Assembly (NCBI GenBank): GCA_018894105.1
Contig: CM032129.1
Coordinates: 26,491,468 to 26,555,467, forward strand
Direction: 5' to 3'
Source: Jacaranda mimosifolia
Lineage: Eukaryota > Streptophyta > Magnoliopsida > Lamiales > Bignoniaceae
Length of the DNA stretch: 64,000 nt
Shown: positions 1-13,465 of the stretch, one piece after another
How positions within the stretch are numbered: position 1 is the first letter of the stretch
Layout of the letters: each line of letters begins with the position of its first letter
Notes under the pieces: model-generated
Seen by the model: the letters and a program-made list of their open reading frames with translations, nothing else
Databases searched by the model: none
Told to the model about the DNA's origin: nothing
Made by a program: the position numbers and the translations under genes

Positions 1-35
1 TAAAACTATATCCAACAAAAACTACGTATAAATTA

Positions 36-210
36 ATGTGTTTTAAAATTGAAATAGTAGAAAACATGAAAACAGGGGTTGAACATAAAACCAAACATGC
101 AGTTAGAAGCAGCTTTATTATGTATAAGTTCATGTGTTTTAAAATTGAAATAGTAGAAAATATGAAAACAGGGATTGAACATAAAACCAAACAGGCCGTT
201 AGAAGCAGCT
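36..210. repeat. Two tandem copies of a 96-bp unit
   Basis: A segment starting ATGTGTTTTAAAATTG at 36 recurs at 132, exactly 96 bp later, and both copies end in GTTAGAAGCAGCT (102-114 and 198-210). They differ by only a few bases, so the duplication is young. The short open frames across it on both strands exist because 96 is a multiple of three, and I do not regard them as genes. Confidence 0.9.
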
Positions 211-320
211 CTAAAATCTCCCAATCATGAAATATGTAATCTAGAGCTCTAAAATCTCCCAATCATGAAATATGTAATCTAGAGCTCTAAAATCTCCCAA
301 TCATGAAATATGTAATCTAG
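207..320. repeat. Three tandem copies of a 38-bp unit
   Basis: The unit GCTCTAAAATCTCCCAATC plus ATGAAATATGTAATCTAGA begins at 208, 246 and 284 with almost no divergence. It follows directly on the 96-bp duplication and shares its AGCAGCTCT junction. Confidence 0.9.
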
Positions 321-863
321 TGCTTTTACGCCATCTCTAACCCAAGATCTATTTGATGGTTCATTTTTTTGTCACATCTGCAAAAAATAACATACCAAAA
401 ATATAACACCTCAAATAGCATTTTCTTTCTCCAACCCAAAATTCTACTTTTTATATTATTTTAATGTACCCTAAATATTATTTTTATATATTTAGACGAT
501 TCTATTTGAATTTTTTTTGTATTTATATTTTTATTAATTATTAATTAATTTCAATTTCTAAAAAAATATTTAAAACATGGAAAAGCAGAATTAGAACCTC
601 CACTAACAAATTCATTTTGACCATAATTTGGCATATTAATAGATGTGGACCGATTGAAATTCGGAAAATATTGAGAATTTTGTGGGTTTTGTAAATTATC
701 AGATTGGAGATATTCCATAAATGGGTTAAAGTTTAAAAAGTTAAATGAATTCGGATCCGTTCAATCAAAAGAAGAGAAATTATATGAATACTTTTAACTG
801 TTTGAGAGTAAGGGAAAGTGAGAATAAAAGTTTGTGTGGAAAAAAAATTGGTGGCATTAAACC

Positions 864-916
<53 letters not shown>

Positions 917-1140
917 TGCTAGTTTTTTAAATCTTCCTTACAAAAATTTTTCACAATAACTAATATTTCAAAAAAATATAATTTTACACTCAAATTTTTT
1001 GAAATATATGAAATAATTTTTTTTGAAATATATGAAATATATAACTTTATGTATAAATACATAAAAAAAATTAAAATTTACTTATAAATTAATCCATATA
1101 TTAATATAATTTTTGAAAATTGTTATATTAATTAAACTAA
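321..1140. other. AT-rich intergenic DNA with no gene
   Basis: No open frame or element boundary could be supported. The stretch is very AT-rich, with poly-T and TTAATTA runs, and contains one microsatellite that is listed separately. Confidence 0.6.
865..914. repeat. (TAA)n microsatellite
   Basis: An uninterrupted run of about 16 TAA/AAT units. It is probably length-polymorphic. Confidence 0.95.
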
Positions 1141-2021
1141 ATTAAATAAAAGAAAAATATATAATAATAATAATTGGACCAAACTTTGACCACAAGTTCC
1201 AAGTATAGACCAAAAATAGCACTTGATTTGGAATTCCCCCAATGCTATTTTGAATCCATATTTTAGAAATAACAATCCGCAATGAGTTGGATATGCCCTT
1301 GTACAATGAAACTAAAAGGAATGATGATGACATACACAGGTTTAAAATATCTGCATAGTCCTTTCTTAGATAAACTTGGGAGCACTGCAGAGGAAGAAGC
1401 TTCAAGGCATCCAGTGTCAGAACATTACATGCCTCATTAAAAGTTTGTGCAAAAGCAAAGCAGGGGCAAGGTTCGGAATTACAACTCATAAAAACTCTTC
1501 TAGAACAAGACTACCATAAACCCACCTTATTTTAAACTGAAAAAATAGTAATAGTAGTAATAATTTTTAACAAAGCAAAAGCAAAGTGATATTCATCAGG
1601 CAGCATAGCTAATACCCTTTTCCCACCCCCTCAAGAAAAACTTTAGAACATATCTTTTGCATGCTGTACAATTCTAAACTCTAAACGTCCCCATTTTACT
1701 ACTCAGGGATAGAGCACAACAGAGCATCAAAATAAGCTCTCAAAATCGCAAGAAAAGTGAAAATCACAACTCACCGTAATACACAGATGGCAAACTTAAA
1801 AATTTCTTCCACCATGTGCTGGAACAATGAAGATGGTGAAACTCTAATGCTTGATAAATGAACCAACTTCCACAGCTACATCTGCCAAAGGATTACCTCT
1901 TACCAAGCTTCAACCCCTATAAGATGCCAAGAATGTGCTTAACCAATTATACTATCTTCCATTCACGATATTTATGAGTTTATTTGATGGATTCTCTGTC
2001 ATCTTGCACAAATACATACGA
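1141..2021 (-). other. Downstream flank and probable 3' UTR of the PAT1 gene
   Basis: This is the sequence 3' of the minus-strand PAT1 stop codon. It is less AT-rich than the DNA further left, at least to about 1200, which fits a long transcribed 3' UTR. The only AATAAA-like hexamer seen on the minus strand is very close to the stop codon (about 1979-1984), so the cleavage site cannot be placed. A 115-codon open frame at 1142-1489 shows no family resemblance. Confidence 0.4.
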
Positions 2022-5000
2022 TTATGAGTTATCATTTCCTCCACTCTGACCACTGAAAGTTGGGGCTGGCATAGATCGTTGAGCAAATTCCAAGAGTAGT
2101 TTTCTCTGCTGCTCACTCGTGTGAGGAAGGCATGCTCGCAAGAGTTCAACAGGCATTTCTCTGCTAATTGCTTTGGCTATGTCAGAGCTTATGGCCGTTG
2201 TGTCTGGTGAGCCCTGAGTGAGGAAGGACTGTACAACAAAGTCATATTTATTGAAGCAGTACTTTGTGAGTAGGCCAAAAAACGCATCAAAAGAGGCCTG
2301 CCAAAAAGCCCTGTTAGGTGTGCTGCAATTGCCAGCAGCATGGGGGTCTGTCAGAAGCTCAGTTGCCCTCTCGAGCACAGATTTAAGGATAACTGAAGCT
2401 CCATCTCCTAAAGGATTCCCGATAGGACGTAGAGGAGGATGCTCAGCTGAACATACCACTGATGCAAGACAGGCAGCAAGAGCTTTGAGCTCCATACCAT
2501 GGACACAGGATGACACAGTCTTTGCAAGGTTGATAGTCGTCGACAATGCTCCAGGATCAGCAGGAAGGTTGCCAAATAAGAACCTCAAATTGCGGAAGAT
2601 GGCCATGCATACAACCCGACTGAGATCGCCTGGCAGAAGAAGTTGAAGATACCTCAAAAGGAGCTTCCTACCCTTGGGAAGAGAAATTATCCTCAAGAAC
2701 ACAAGGTCATCTTCGGGAGCTAAATCCACTGTGTGGCCATCTTTCCCTAGTGGGTCAACAAGCTGAAGAGATGATGCTAAACCTTCTAGCAGAACCTGCC
2801 TCCTCTGTTTTAATGGGGCTCCACCATCTTGGAGCTGATTAAATTGTAAAAACCTGTCAATATCATCAACATCAAGTAGGAGGCAAATACCATCCTCAAT
2901 AGTCACCCTGGCTGCAAGCATGGGCTCCTGTTCCAGTGGCATGTCAGAAAGTTTTGATTCAGAACCACCACTACCAGATGAATTTGGGGATTCAACTTCA
3001 AGAAGTGGTCGAGGCCTGCGTATCGAAGAGAAGGAAACCCTTCCAAGAGCGTCGACCTGGAGAAAAGGATGCGGCTCATTGCTAGGCCGAGGCTTGGAAG
3101 AACTATCCCTCAAATTAGTTGGACAGAAATGATGTTTCAACCTAGCGCCAGCAGATTTTCTTGCTAGGCAAGCTTGGTGGTAATAATCTTCAACATAAGG
3201 ATCATTGCTGTGAGTAGCTGCAAGCTGCATTCTAAGAATATTTTCAATCTCATCTGCAGTCATGTACTTGGATTTAAACCTTGGCCACCCACTATCACCC
3301 TTATGACTGCCAGAATCAGAGCCCTGATGAGGATAACGCATCCCCTGTCTACTTCTCAGCAGTGATATAGCCCTTTGATCTCTCAAATCTGGCAACCCAT
3401 GCACATCAAAGTTGTTCATCATAGGTGGTGATTGAGAAAGGTGAGGATTAAATAGTTGAGACTGCAACGCTGATAAATGGCCAATGGATGGCTGAAAAGG
3501 ATGATGCTGCATTCTAGTTTGCTGGGAATGCTGGGGTGGCATCAGCTGCGGAGGCACTAAACCATTATGATGAGACAACTGTTGGGGTGAAAAATTGGTT
3601 GGACGGCAAGAATGATCTCGAGGGTAAAAACCACTTTGATTCATCCATTGGTTCTGGAGTTGACTACTAACTGGGAGACCATGATTTAACTGAGGCAAAT
3701 TTCCACCAAATTGTGACACATGAGGCAAGGGATTCAATTGATGCGGAGAATTGGAGAAAGGGGTGAGATTAGATGAAGCATTTGGTGGGTGATACAGAAT
3801 ATTAGGTTGGCTAGACTGGCCATTGGGTGAAGCTTGCTGGGATCTGCCACCAGTGGGTGGATACGAAGTGAATGGTGATTTTGGAATAAGAATCGGTTCG
3901 CTAGAATGGTGATGATGCAGGTTTTGCTGCTGTGGTTCAGGGTATGAAGATGTCCTGTGCAACAACTTGGCTTCCGTAAAGTGGGCAGAGGAGGAATATG
4001 GTTGTGAGGACCATTTTTTGCTTTCATGAATGCTTTCAGCCTCAAAAGCACGTTGATCGAACCAATTTGTAAAATCTGCATCTTGTGCCAATGCAGTAGC
4101 AGACGAACCTGCAGCAAAATAACATGATCAAAAACGACAATCTTCACCAACAAGCTGAAGTCTATCTTTACATGAAAATCGTTATAAATCAGAGATTTGC
4201 GCCTTTCTTTTAGCAGCAACAACTTTCATTAGACTTAGTCTCCATTTAAGCAAGAGAAATATGAATATGGTATATTTCTATTTGAATACACACTAATATA
4301 AAACATTGTAAACCAATTACAGATTAGCATTTCAAAGAAAATTAGTCAGCTATGGCATATGTTATGGTCCCATTAATTGTCTGGAACAGTCAAAAAAACT
4401 GCACAAGAAAATTTCATGTAGAAGCAGCAAACATGGAGGCACTCAACCCCGGTAAAACCAATTAATGTGAAATCCTGTGTTGGCACGAACAAAATGGGGA
4501 TGCACTAGAACATAAACAATACACCAGGCATAATGTAAAATAATAAACCCTCTTAGGCTGGGCAACAAACTTCAGAAAGTAGATACAGCTCCCCAGAACC
4601 CACACAACTCAACAATATGCAGTGTTGATCTCAAGGGTTAAAGCAGCATAAGTTAATCAACTGCTTGCAGACAATATTCGCATTCAAGCTATATAAAACT
4701 ACTGCTTTACTTTCATGTAGTTTTCCACAGCATTGTTATGCTATCACCGAAACCCTAGGCTAACCATTCAGGGTACTGCTACAGTTATTAACTTCGGGAA
4801 AGTACAGTATTTGTAAGGAAGAGTTGTACTTAAAAGGTTAAAATACGATGAAAAAAAATCTTCACAATAGTACCAAGCAACCCAATTCGAAAAAGAAAAA
4901 AAGAACCTAAATTTGGAATAATATCGGAATATAGAGAAAAATGTTGTGGCAAATTTACATAAAGCACTTAATTTAGCGGGGGACAATTTAAAATTCTATT

Positions 5001-6760
5001 CCCTGTGGGTAAATGCAGATAACAACGACATGTGATCTCCAGTAAGATATTGTAGGAACAGTTAAAAGTTTCACCAAGTAGAGCTTTGCAGTTTCACTCA
5101 GCTGACATAAATTTCAAGCAACAGGCAACTCAAGATGCTGTATTAGATCCCTTCCTAGCCCCATCAAAATATACTGAAGCATTCAAGACCATTTCAAAAA
5201 TTAAGGACAGATCAATCTAGGGACCTTATCGTGGACAAAATTCCCACTCAACTCAAGAATGCTTTAGTAATAACATTCACTCAACTATAGTCACATTTTC
5301 CACTAGTTCTGGAAAGAGCTAATTCCAAATTAGACCCAAAGTCCAAATATTCCATACAACAAACAAGATATCAAATGAAATTACATCAGAACAGAAAAAC
5401 CTAAATGTCTTATTGAATGGATGCACAAGATTATAATACACACGACTCTGCATGCATGTGCCTGTAAGTGTATACAGTTGCAAAAACAAGACACAACTAT
5501 GGAGCTCAATGAAGTCAACTCAAATTCATAAGACACACATAGCTAAAAGACAGGGGAGACCAAGCAGAACAAGCTGAGCTATAACTCAAGGAGTAAACTC
5601 AATCAAATTTATTTTAAATCTCACAGCCGAAACTGCAGTATTATTCCAGAAATAACTATTCAATGGACTGACAAATGGAGAGTTAGAATTCTTAAAACTT
5701 GAGCAAAAGTAAAGAGTAGTAAATAATTGAACAACATTAAAAAACAGAAAGCACGTAATAGCTCAACATAGAAGCTTCACTCAGGGTTTAGTCATGCTAC
5801 TACTATCAAGTCATCTGTGTTCAGCATAAAAGACTAGACATGATATTTAGCTCAATGGCCTATTAACGTATGAAGTCGGCAAAAGTGCTAAATGAATACA
5901 CCAAGCTGCAACAGCAAGAAAATATGATTTAATTTCACTTACTTTCCCGGGATCCCCAGTCTCTACTAACTCCTGCACTTGTTGGCCCACTGACAACGTT
6001 ATTCAACTGTTGTATAGAAAAGTAGAAAAGGTAAATAAAAAGTGCCTGAGATGCCAATATCCTCATTCACAGGGTGCTATATCAAACTCAGCTACAATAT
6101 CACAGCAGAATCACCCAAAACCATTGAAACGACGGAAAGAATAAGACAGAAGCAACTTAAGGAAATACCACGTAGAACATACAACTTTACCACCAATATA
6201 CTACCACGTCAGTGAATTATAATAATAACATTAAAGAATAGATTTCATCAGGGAACTCCATGAACGAAAGATTGCATTAGGAACCAAAATATATTTACCG
6301 AATAATCTTTTTTTGTGTAAAGAAGGCAAGTGGACAGGGAAAATGAAAACAGTAAGTTAATCCTCAGACAAACTGCAAACTACCCAACCAAAATATATTT
6401 ACAGTTTTAACCTTTTCTATTTTCTTTTGCCCATTTCACTCATTGGACCTCAAAAGCTAACCAGATATGAAAAGTAAATAATGCTTCTCACAAGGAAGAT
6501 GCATGACTCATGTGTAAAACTTAGTCCTCAACAAGGAGACAAAAATAATGGATACCACCGATGCAATAGAAATACTAGCTAATTAAGTATTTATTTGGAT
6601 TTTGAAAAAAATGCCAGCTAATTTACAAATTCATTTTTAGAGATGTATGTAAGATTTCAATTTAACACCAAGAACAAGGCATGTACATTTTGTTACATCA
6701 GAATAAGATAGAAATTTGCCCCCGGCCGATGAGATACACACCCCTCCACAGTCCACACTA

Positions 6761-6793
<33 letters not shown>

Positions 6794-6923
6794 ATGCAAA
6801 GGATGAGAAGGCAAGAATTGGATGTTGAAGACAATCCTGTGCATTTAAAGTTAATTGAAATTTGAAAATCTATCTCAACTTAATGCAACTGTGAGGGAAA
6901 TTTTCCAAGACACAGAGAATGAG

Positions 6924-6963
<40 letters not shown>

Positions 6964-9900
6964 TGCAAAGCATGAGAAGGCAAGAATTGGATGTTGAAGA
7001 CAATCCTGTGCATTTAAAGTTAATTGAAATTTGAAAATCTATCTCAACTTAATGCAACTGTGAGGGAAATTTTCCAGCATGTGTGAAGCCTCACCTTTGA
7101 AAATGTGCTTGAAAGATCATCAATTTCAGATAGAGATCCCAAAAAATCTCCCTGCAAAAAGAAAGAGTCAACACCATATCTAAACTACACATAATATTTA
7201 AAAGTTCACCATATGGCTCATTATGGGCAAGACAGAGTCAATAAACTCCTCCACAAGTCCACCCATCACTCCCAAAAAATAATGATAATTCTTAATCTCT
7301 TATGTCGCAAATGCACATAAAACACCAAGGCAGCCAGGATTTGTGAAAATGTGTGCATGCAGATGTCATCAGTGATTTAGAGGATGACATAGTTACGATC
7401 ATATGACAATTCAAGCGCACACTTCACATGTTACTAGTTATTCAGTTATGTAAATAACAAATTTATGATGTATTTAGAGAGATGTCATGATCAACTTTAA
7501 TCCCAATATGAGGTGAAATTAAACTTCAGTTTATGAACAGACCATCCACAGCAACAAAGTAAAGCTAAATACCTGAGATCCAAAATTTGAATTAAATACA
7601 AGAATAGGATATCAGAAAAACCCCTCGATGGATATCCTTCAAATGACGAGCCTACCCTTCTACCCTCATTTTCCTTTACTACAGAACTCAGAAAAGGTTA
7701 ACAGAAGAAACCAACAAATCTCCAGAGAACAAACAATGGTTGCAGATGCAAACTGAATGGAAATAGAACTAATGAACTTATAAAACACAAGGACCCAGAA
7801 GACAGTTTTCAAAATCACATAGATAAATGAATAACTTCCAATAAATAGTGGCTTTTAAACTATAAATGAAATAATTTGGCACTAAAAGGCAGGAACTGAA
7901 TTCCAAGAAGCTACTCTTATCAAAAAAGAATTCCAAGAAGCTACGGAGAACCCACCAGATATTTCAAGAAAGATAGCTTGACACTAAGGGCGCAATTGGA
8001 TGGCACCCACTTCTCGAGGAAATGGTCTTTGTAATTTATTTTTATTTTTATTTTTGGGTGGGGGGGGGGGAGGTGTGTGGAATAGAAAAAGAAAAATACA
8101 TAATGACATGTTCTGTTGGCATTTTCCCAATAAAATCTCTTAAAAACACCCTGGGGAAAGTGAACCTCCTTCCAGTTCATCCACAACAGGAAATATCGTA
8201 AATAGAATGAAAGAACCATCTGAGAGAGACAACAGCAATCTTAAAAGTTTTTCGGCGGGAAGCAGCAGTTCAGCAGCAGCTTGATAATGATGTTAATGAT
8301 GGATATTCATCTTTGTATGAGGCATTGAAGAGAGAAGATGCCAGTATGGTGTGATGCTGGATCCTGGTGGCAAAGCCGCTAACATCACAGGGAGTGTGTG
8401 GAGTTGCCGACAATCAGTGAACAAATAAGAGTAAAAGGAAAAAGGAACAGAAAGGAAAAAGGAAAATTTGAGAAACGGGGAAAAGAAAAAGAAAGAAAGA
8501 AAAATAATGAATTTGTTATTTATTTTGTTTTTAATGTTTCACTTGCTTAATTACGTATTTGTGTTGTGTATACCAGTATACATATGTCTATGCACTAAAA
8601 AGAATACTTGTAAATATAAATATATGTGTGTATGCATATACATAAACAAATATGTTAAAATTATATATGCATAAATAAACATATATATATGTGTGATATG
8701 TCCATATATGTAGATATACATATACTGCGTATATAGATACACATGCAGATATATGCATATATGCATAAATGTAGAGTGCAACCAAAATTGACAAGTGTTG
8801 CAGAATTTTTTGAGAAATATAAACAAATAAGTTTCAAGAAAAATTCTCCAAAATTAACTACCCAACCAAATATAATCCCCAAAAAAGAGAGAGAAGAGGA
8901 AAAAGGAAAAGAGGCGCGAGGGGGCAGGGGGGTACAAACAAACAAACATATCACATCACTTGTCATCGTTAGGTTTTTCCCCCGTCCGATAAATAACATA
9001 TCCAATCACATGTCCGCTCTTACTTCTCATTTATCTAAACTCATTTCTACTGGAGGCAAGAATTTTTTCAACCATGCAGAAAGCAAAATATTGAAGCTAT
9101 GCCCGCACATTAAAATAATAAAGCAGTTCCGTTAATATGCAGAGTGACATCAATGATAGTGCTGACACTGACAGGGACAGAAAGAAGATAGATGATGCTG
9201 AAATTATATACATGCACAGCTGGATTCCTAGCTTTTTGTTTATGCAAAACAACATCAACAAATCAAACAAAAGAATGAAATTATCCACTTAAATAGCAAA
9301 TAACACATGAAACTGGATGCTGAACGGGTGCACTATATACAGAGAAAACTTGTAGACATGCATAGCATGACTTCCCACATGTTGAAAAGGTAAATAACAC
9401 ATGATTGAAAAAATAACATACATGCATTCAACAAACCCTTCCTGAACAATAAAAAGGGAAAACCACATAATTTTAAAAGCTTAAACACCAACCTCCTCCT
9501 TCTCCAACTGAAATTCTTCCTCCTCCAACCCAACTGGAGCAAGATCATCCCCGCCATCTTCCAATCCCCCAAGTTCAACTTCCTCCACCGCATCACCACC
9601 AAAGAATTCATACTGTGAAGCATCAAATATGGCATCCCCTGCTCCACCAAATAGAATAAATTAAAAACCACGATTAGAAAAACCCTTCAAGTCATGCTAT
9701 ACAAATTCTTCACATGCACATACATGCAAAAAAGAAACCTTTACAAAGTTAATGAGAGTTCATTTTAAAAATTGATGGAATCACAGCATAAATTTTTCAT
9801 ACTCAAGGGGCAATAAATGTCAACTCATAAGGTGGGTCTAGTTCCCAAACAAATCAAAAATAAATACATTCCATTCATTACAAGAAATTGATTCCTCAGA

Positions 9901-10314
9901 ATCAAACAGCAACAGTTCAATCTGCTGTAAAAGGAATGTGTAACAGTAAACATACATAATTAGAATCTAAAACAATAATTATACATAATACATTAAACAT
10001 GAAAGACACACTAAAGCAAAATCCCAATTGTTATATTTCAATTTCCTAAATACAATAAACCCCTACAGTATTAGCAGGACTTTCTTGACAGTCCACAGTC
10101 TAAGATTACAAGACAATAAGGGAAAATTCAGGTCAATAAGCTGACACGTGATAAGTTAACAGACCTATGTACAGCCAAATTAGAAGCTTAATCGTATAAA
10201 ATCTTAATCTATAGAAGAACGCTAAGGCAAACCTGTTAGATTTGCACCAAGCGGTCTAAGATCCTGAAACTGGGATGAATCTTGAATATTGCCTCCACCT
10301 CCATATCCATCCAT
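2022..10314 (-). CDS. PAT1: PAT1 homolog, mRNA decapping activator, five exons, complete
   Basis: Exons in transcription order: 10314-10233, 9638-9493, 7151-7095, 6006-5943, 4108-2022. All junctions are GT-AG and in phase, giving 811 codons plus stop. PAT1 bridges Dhh1/DDX6 and the Lsm1-7 ring on deadenylated mRNAs in P-bodies and promotes decapping. Seen here: an acidic N-terminus with FDASQYEFF (residues 32-40), which matches the conserved plant PAT1 N-terminal motif; exon 3 with LGSLSEIDDL; a long P/Q/H/S-rich disordered middle (about 165-390); a conserved block around YMTADEIENIL (398-408) and GRVSFSSIRRPR (472-483); and the helical Pat-C region from about 515 to 793. Arabidopsis PAT1 is an MPK4 substrate, and SP sites at S194 and S210 are candidate equivalents. 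The start is the ATG just before DGYGGGG. The neighbouring transposons do not interrupt the gene. Confidence 0.95.
6755..7078. repeat. 169-bp tandem duplication inside the third PAT1 intron
   Basis: A block made of (TA)n(GA)n plus about 115 bp of unique sequence, starting GAATGCAAAG at 6792, repeats at 6961, 169 bp away. Apart from microsatellite length, about one substitution separates the copies. The second copy ends next to the splice donor of exon 3 (7094). The duplication is intronic and should not change the protein. Confidence 0.9.
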
Positions 10315-10758
10315 TTCAAAATTTTCTGCTCTGATGAGCAAAACGCAGATAACTTTCTCTCCAAAACTACCACCAAGCAATAAATTTCCTTTCAAATAGC
10401 CTTAAAATCCTCTAGAATATTCTTTTAACCTCGATAACTGGGAGGGACTAAAAGAATAAGACCCTTGACGCCAAAATAATAAGTCAACCTGTCAAAGCTA
10501 AGTCAAAGAGATGGGCGACCGCCCAAACTAATTGTTGTCCTACAGCTTTCTAGGGCTTCTGAAGAGCGAAGATCTGTACAGCAAAACGGATTTATCTCAA
10601 AATCATCAGCGACGGGTGTAGAAAAAAGTACAATTCCGTACAATATCTTATGAGTCCTCAATCTTTAAGGAGGATAACCGATCACGTTTCCGTATCCCTA
10701 GTAAAGAGAAAGAAAAATAGATAGAGTGGAGCTGAGGAAGATATAGTAGGGCAGCGCC

Positions 10759-10793
<35 letters not shown>

Positions 10794-10800
10794 CATACAT
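10315..10800 (-). promoter_or_regulatory. 5' leader and promoter region of PAT1
   Basis: This is the upstream side of the PAT1 start codon on the minus strand. No in-frame upstream ATG was seen close to the start. A (GT)n tract followed by (TA)n lies at 10759-10792, in the position expected of the core promoter. No clear TATA box, transcription start or leader intron could be fixed from sequence alone. Confidence 0.4.
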
Positions 10801-11139
10801 ATACACACACTGGTATATATTATTTATTGTTTACAGAATAGATTGATTGATCGGTATAATTAGGGTGGGACGAGAAAAAATTGGCCCTTTTATGGGTACC
10901 GAAAGAAAAGTAAAAAGTTGGACGGAAAGCTTTTGCAAATCTAGAAAAATAGTAATGCTGTGATGTAATTTAATATTGGTACTTTTATTTTTGCCTTTGA
11001 GGACATCACTTCTCAGTAATACCTAAAAGGGGCCCAGTGGGCAACGATGGACGAAGGTCAAGGGCCCCATAATGTTGGTATAAATATTAAAATATGACGT
11101 TACTATGTGTTGAAAACAATATCATTTTTGAAGGGCTAC

Positions 11140-11465
11140 AAGATGAGGTTGTATTTAGGTGGTTCATTTTTTTTCTCATGTTATTCATTATTTGAATTAG
11201 AAAGCGAGCAATGTGTGGTTTTTCTTTTATATTTCAAAAGTTTGAGAACAGTATTTTTATAAAAAATAATGTTTAAATTTGAGAGCTTAGAAATTTATCA
11301 AAATATCTTATAAAATATTTAAAAACTTATAAAATATCAAAAAGTATTCGATAATTTTTTAAAAAAAAAAACAACTTATAATCTCCCAAAATAAGATAAG
11401 ATCGTAAGCTCTTTTTCAAAAAAGTAAGGAGCTCCTAACTTCCGATTAACTCTGATTATTTAAAA
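11140..11465. repeat. Left part of a dispersed AT-rich repeat interrupted by Helitron-like copy A
   Basis: It contains repeated CTTATAA / AAAATATCTTATAA words. The same words recur just after copy A (about 13500-13690, with CATCTTATAAGCTCC and ACCAAACACTG), suggesting one older repeat split by the insertion. Its ends are not resolved. Confidence 0.4.
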
Positions 11466-13465
11466 ATCTCCTACTCATTAACTGAGTTTTTCATTATCCA
11501 TAACTTCCGATTATTTTCAGAAATAGATAAGATTTTTTAAGGTATTACTCTCCTGTGTTACTGTGAATATACGAATTTCGCTTTATTGATTTATTTTGTT
11601 GTGTTTCTCAAATTTATCAAAATTATCCATCTGATTGTATTTTTTTTATAATAAAAAACAACATGAGTTATTTCTATCAAAATTTTATGTTTTTCACATT
11701 CTTCTACTATCCTTATGTTAATAATCCTTTTGTTACAGAATATCGTGGAAGGAATTAACAACATCGGTGCTCAACTTTTCTCCATTTGCTCGGTTAATGG
11801 CCATGGCCACATCAAAATAAGAAGGCCAGGCGAGAAATTTAGGAAACCAAGTTACAAACTAAAAATTTCCCAACCTCTTCTGGTATGCTTTTCATTAAAT
11901 TTTGTCTGCTGAGTTTTCTCTCTTTTGATTACTTGTGAAATATTTCATGTCAAATTTGATGCTAAGGCTTATTTATACGTAATGGGTTTACGAACCGTGG
12001 CAAGGATAAAATTCAATAGGGTGACTCTTTTGATAACAAGGAATTTGAGGTTAGTTTCTTCATCTTCACAAAACCAATTATTGCATTTTATTTTATTTTT
12101 TTGTTACCCTACATCAGTTAAGATGATTCTTTTTCATTAATTAATTTATTTGTTTCAGAGGGTGTGTTGTTCGATCAGATTTTGTCTTCTTCAATGGAGA
12201 AGCATGTGCAGATATATTCTAGGGCAGTGCAAGTAGTTCTTAGGGCAAATTGAGAGGATGATGAGTTGTGGAGTTGTGTGGTGGCTACGGAGGAGTGTGG
12301 GACGGATGAAGTGGAGGAGATGGTGAAATTATTTAACTCTATGTTTGGGTCTTGGATTTTAAAGTAGAAAATGCAATGGAAATTTATTTTCATGTTTCAA
12401 ATGACGTAACTAATATTTGCACATTTGTATTTTTCTTTTCTTGTTCTTCACTATTTTTCTTGATCTAAATATAGCCTAAAAGATCGGGATTGAATGATGC
12501 CAAGAATGCGATTTTGGTTGGGGAGACAAGAACTAGGATCCTTTAGGAGAGTTAACAATCTCTTTTCCCTTTGTTGATGATAATTTATTTTTCTTTTTTT
12601 TCTATTCCTTATATCATCTTCAATCTTTTTTTTTAATCAAAATCTAGAAAGAAGTTACATTGGGATGTTCTAGTGAAAATTAATATATGTATTTCTTTGG
12701 CATGTTCTACATATGTATTTCTTTGGCATGAAATAAGTTTTCCAAAAATGAAAAACTCAATAGAAAACACATTTGTCAAGGAAAATGTTAAAAGTAAAAT
12801 GAGTGTGCATATATTCAAGATGTTGATGATGCCGATATAGAAGTGGTACAAACCAATTTTAGAACATCACTATATCTTAGTATTTTTTTTTTCATTAATT
12901 TACATTATTCATGATGTTTACTTTCATTTTTAGTTCTTTAAACGACGTCGTAAGAAGATGGTGCACCTGGATCAATGAATGCAAGTTGTATTGTAAAACA
13001 ACTACAAGTTAATTTTTTGTTGTCATATTATAATTAATTTACATAAATATGTACAGGATTAAGCTATCTAAACATGAATTACATTTCATGGTTGCAGGTA
13101 TGTGCTGAAGGTTTATTGTATGAAGTAAAGGAGCTACACAAAAAACTTTCTTTGTACATAAATACGTTACCATTCCCCTCTCTTGACAAATGCGTTTTCT
13201 ATTAGTTTACTTATATATTTCATTTACAGCTTGATTTGGGAACACATAATTCTTTTACTGCTTTATCTTGGAATTTATGCATGGTTTTGTCTTTTTTAGC
13301 CAAATAACTAAATTTCATGTATTACCACTTTAAGCAACAAAGTTAGATTTTTATCATAACTTAACAGTTAATTTTTACTATACTAATTATAATTTTTTTA
13401 AAACAAAAAAAATGTTATGCTCAAATATTTTTATGCGCACGAAGACCGTGTGCGATAGCCACGAG
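11466..13465 (+). mobile_element. Helitron-like element copy A (5' end not found)
   Basis: It is collinear with the element at 14010-16130 from about CTCATTAACTGA (11472) to the 3' terminus, and nearly identical over 12640-13370. The 3' end, GCGCACGAAGACCGTGTGCG ending at CGAG|T, matches the position of the CTAG|T end in copy B but with a decayed terminal tetranucleotide. Homology stops before a TC-type 5' end, so this copy is 5'-truncated or rearranged. It carries the same gene fragments as copy B. No Rep/helicase coding remains, so it is non-autonomous. Confidence 0.6.
11739..12367 (+). pseudogene. Exon-like captured gene fragments in Helitron-like copy A
   Basis: Two segments look like spliced exons. 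The first (11739-11882) lies between TTACAG and GTATGC, is exactly 48 codons and includes AQLFSICSVNG and KFRKPSYKLKIS. The second (12159-12367) follows TTTCAG, opens with GVLFDQILSSSMEKH and runs to a terminal TAG, with one in-frame TGA between VVLRAN and EDDELWS. I do not recognise the parent gene. Copy B carries the same segments with the same internal TGA, so the stop predates the duplication. No intact product is expected. Confidence 0.5.

Noticed and set aside
2218..4222. Open frames overlapping the long PAT1 exon on other frames
   Set aside because: They are shadows of the conserved PAT1 coding frame.
8468..9135. Several open frames on both strands
   Set aside because: They lie in (ATATGT)n-like and purine-rich sequence within the PAT1 intron and have no domain-like composition.
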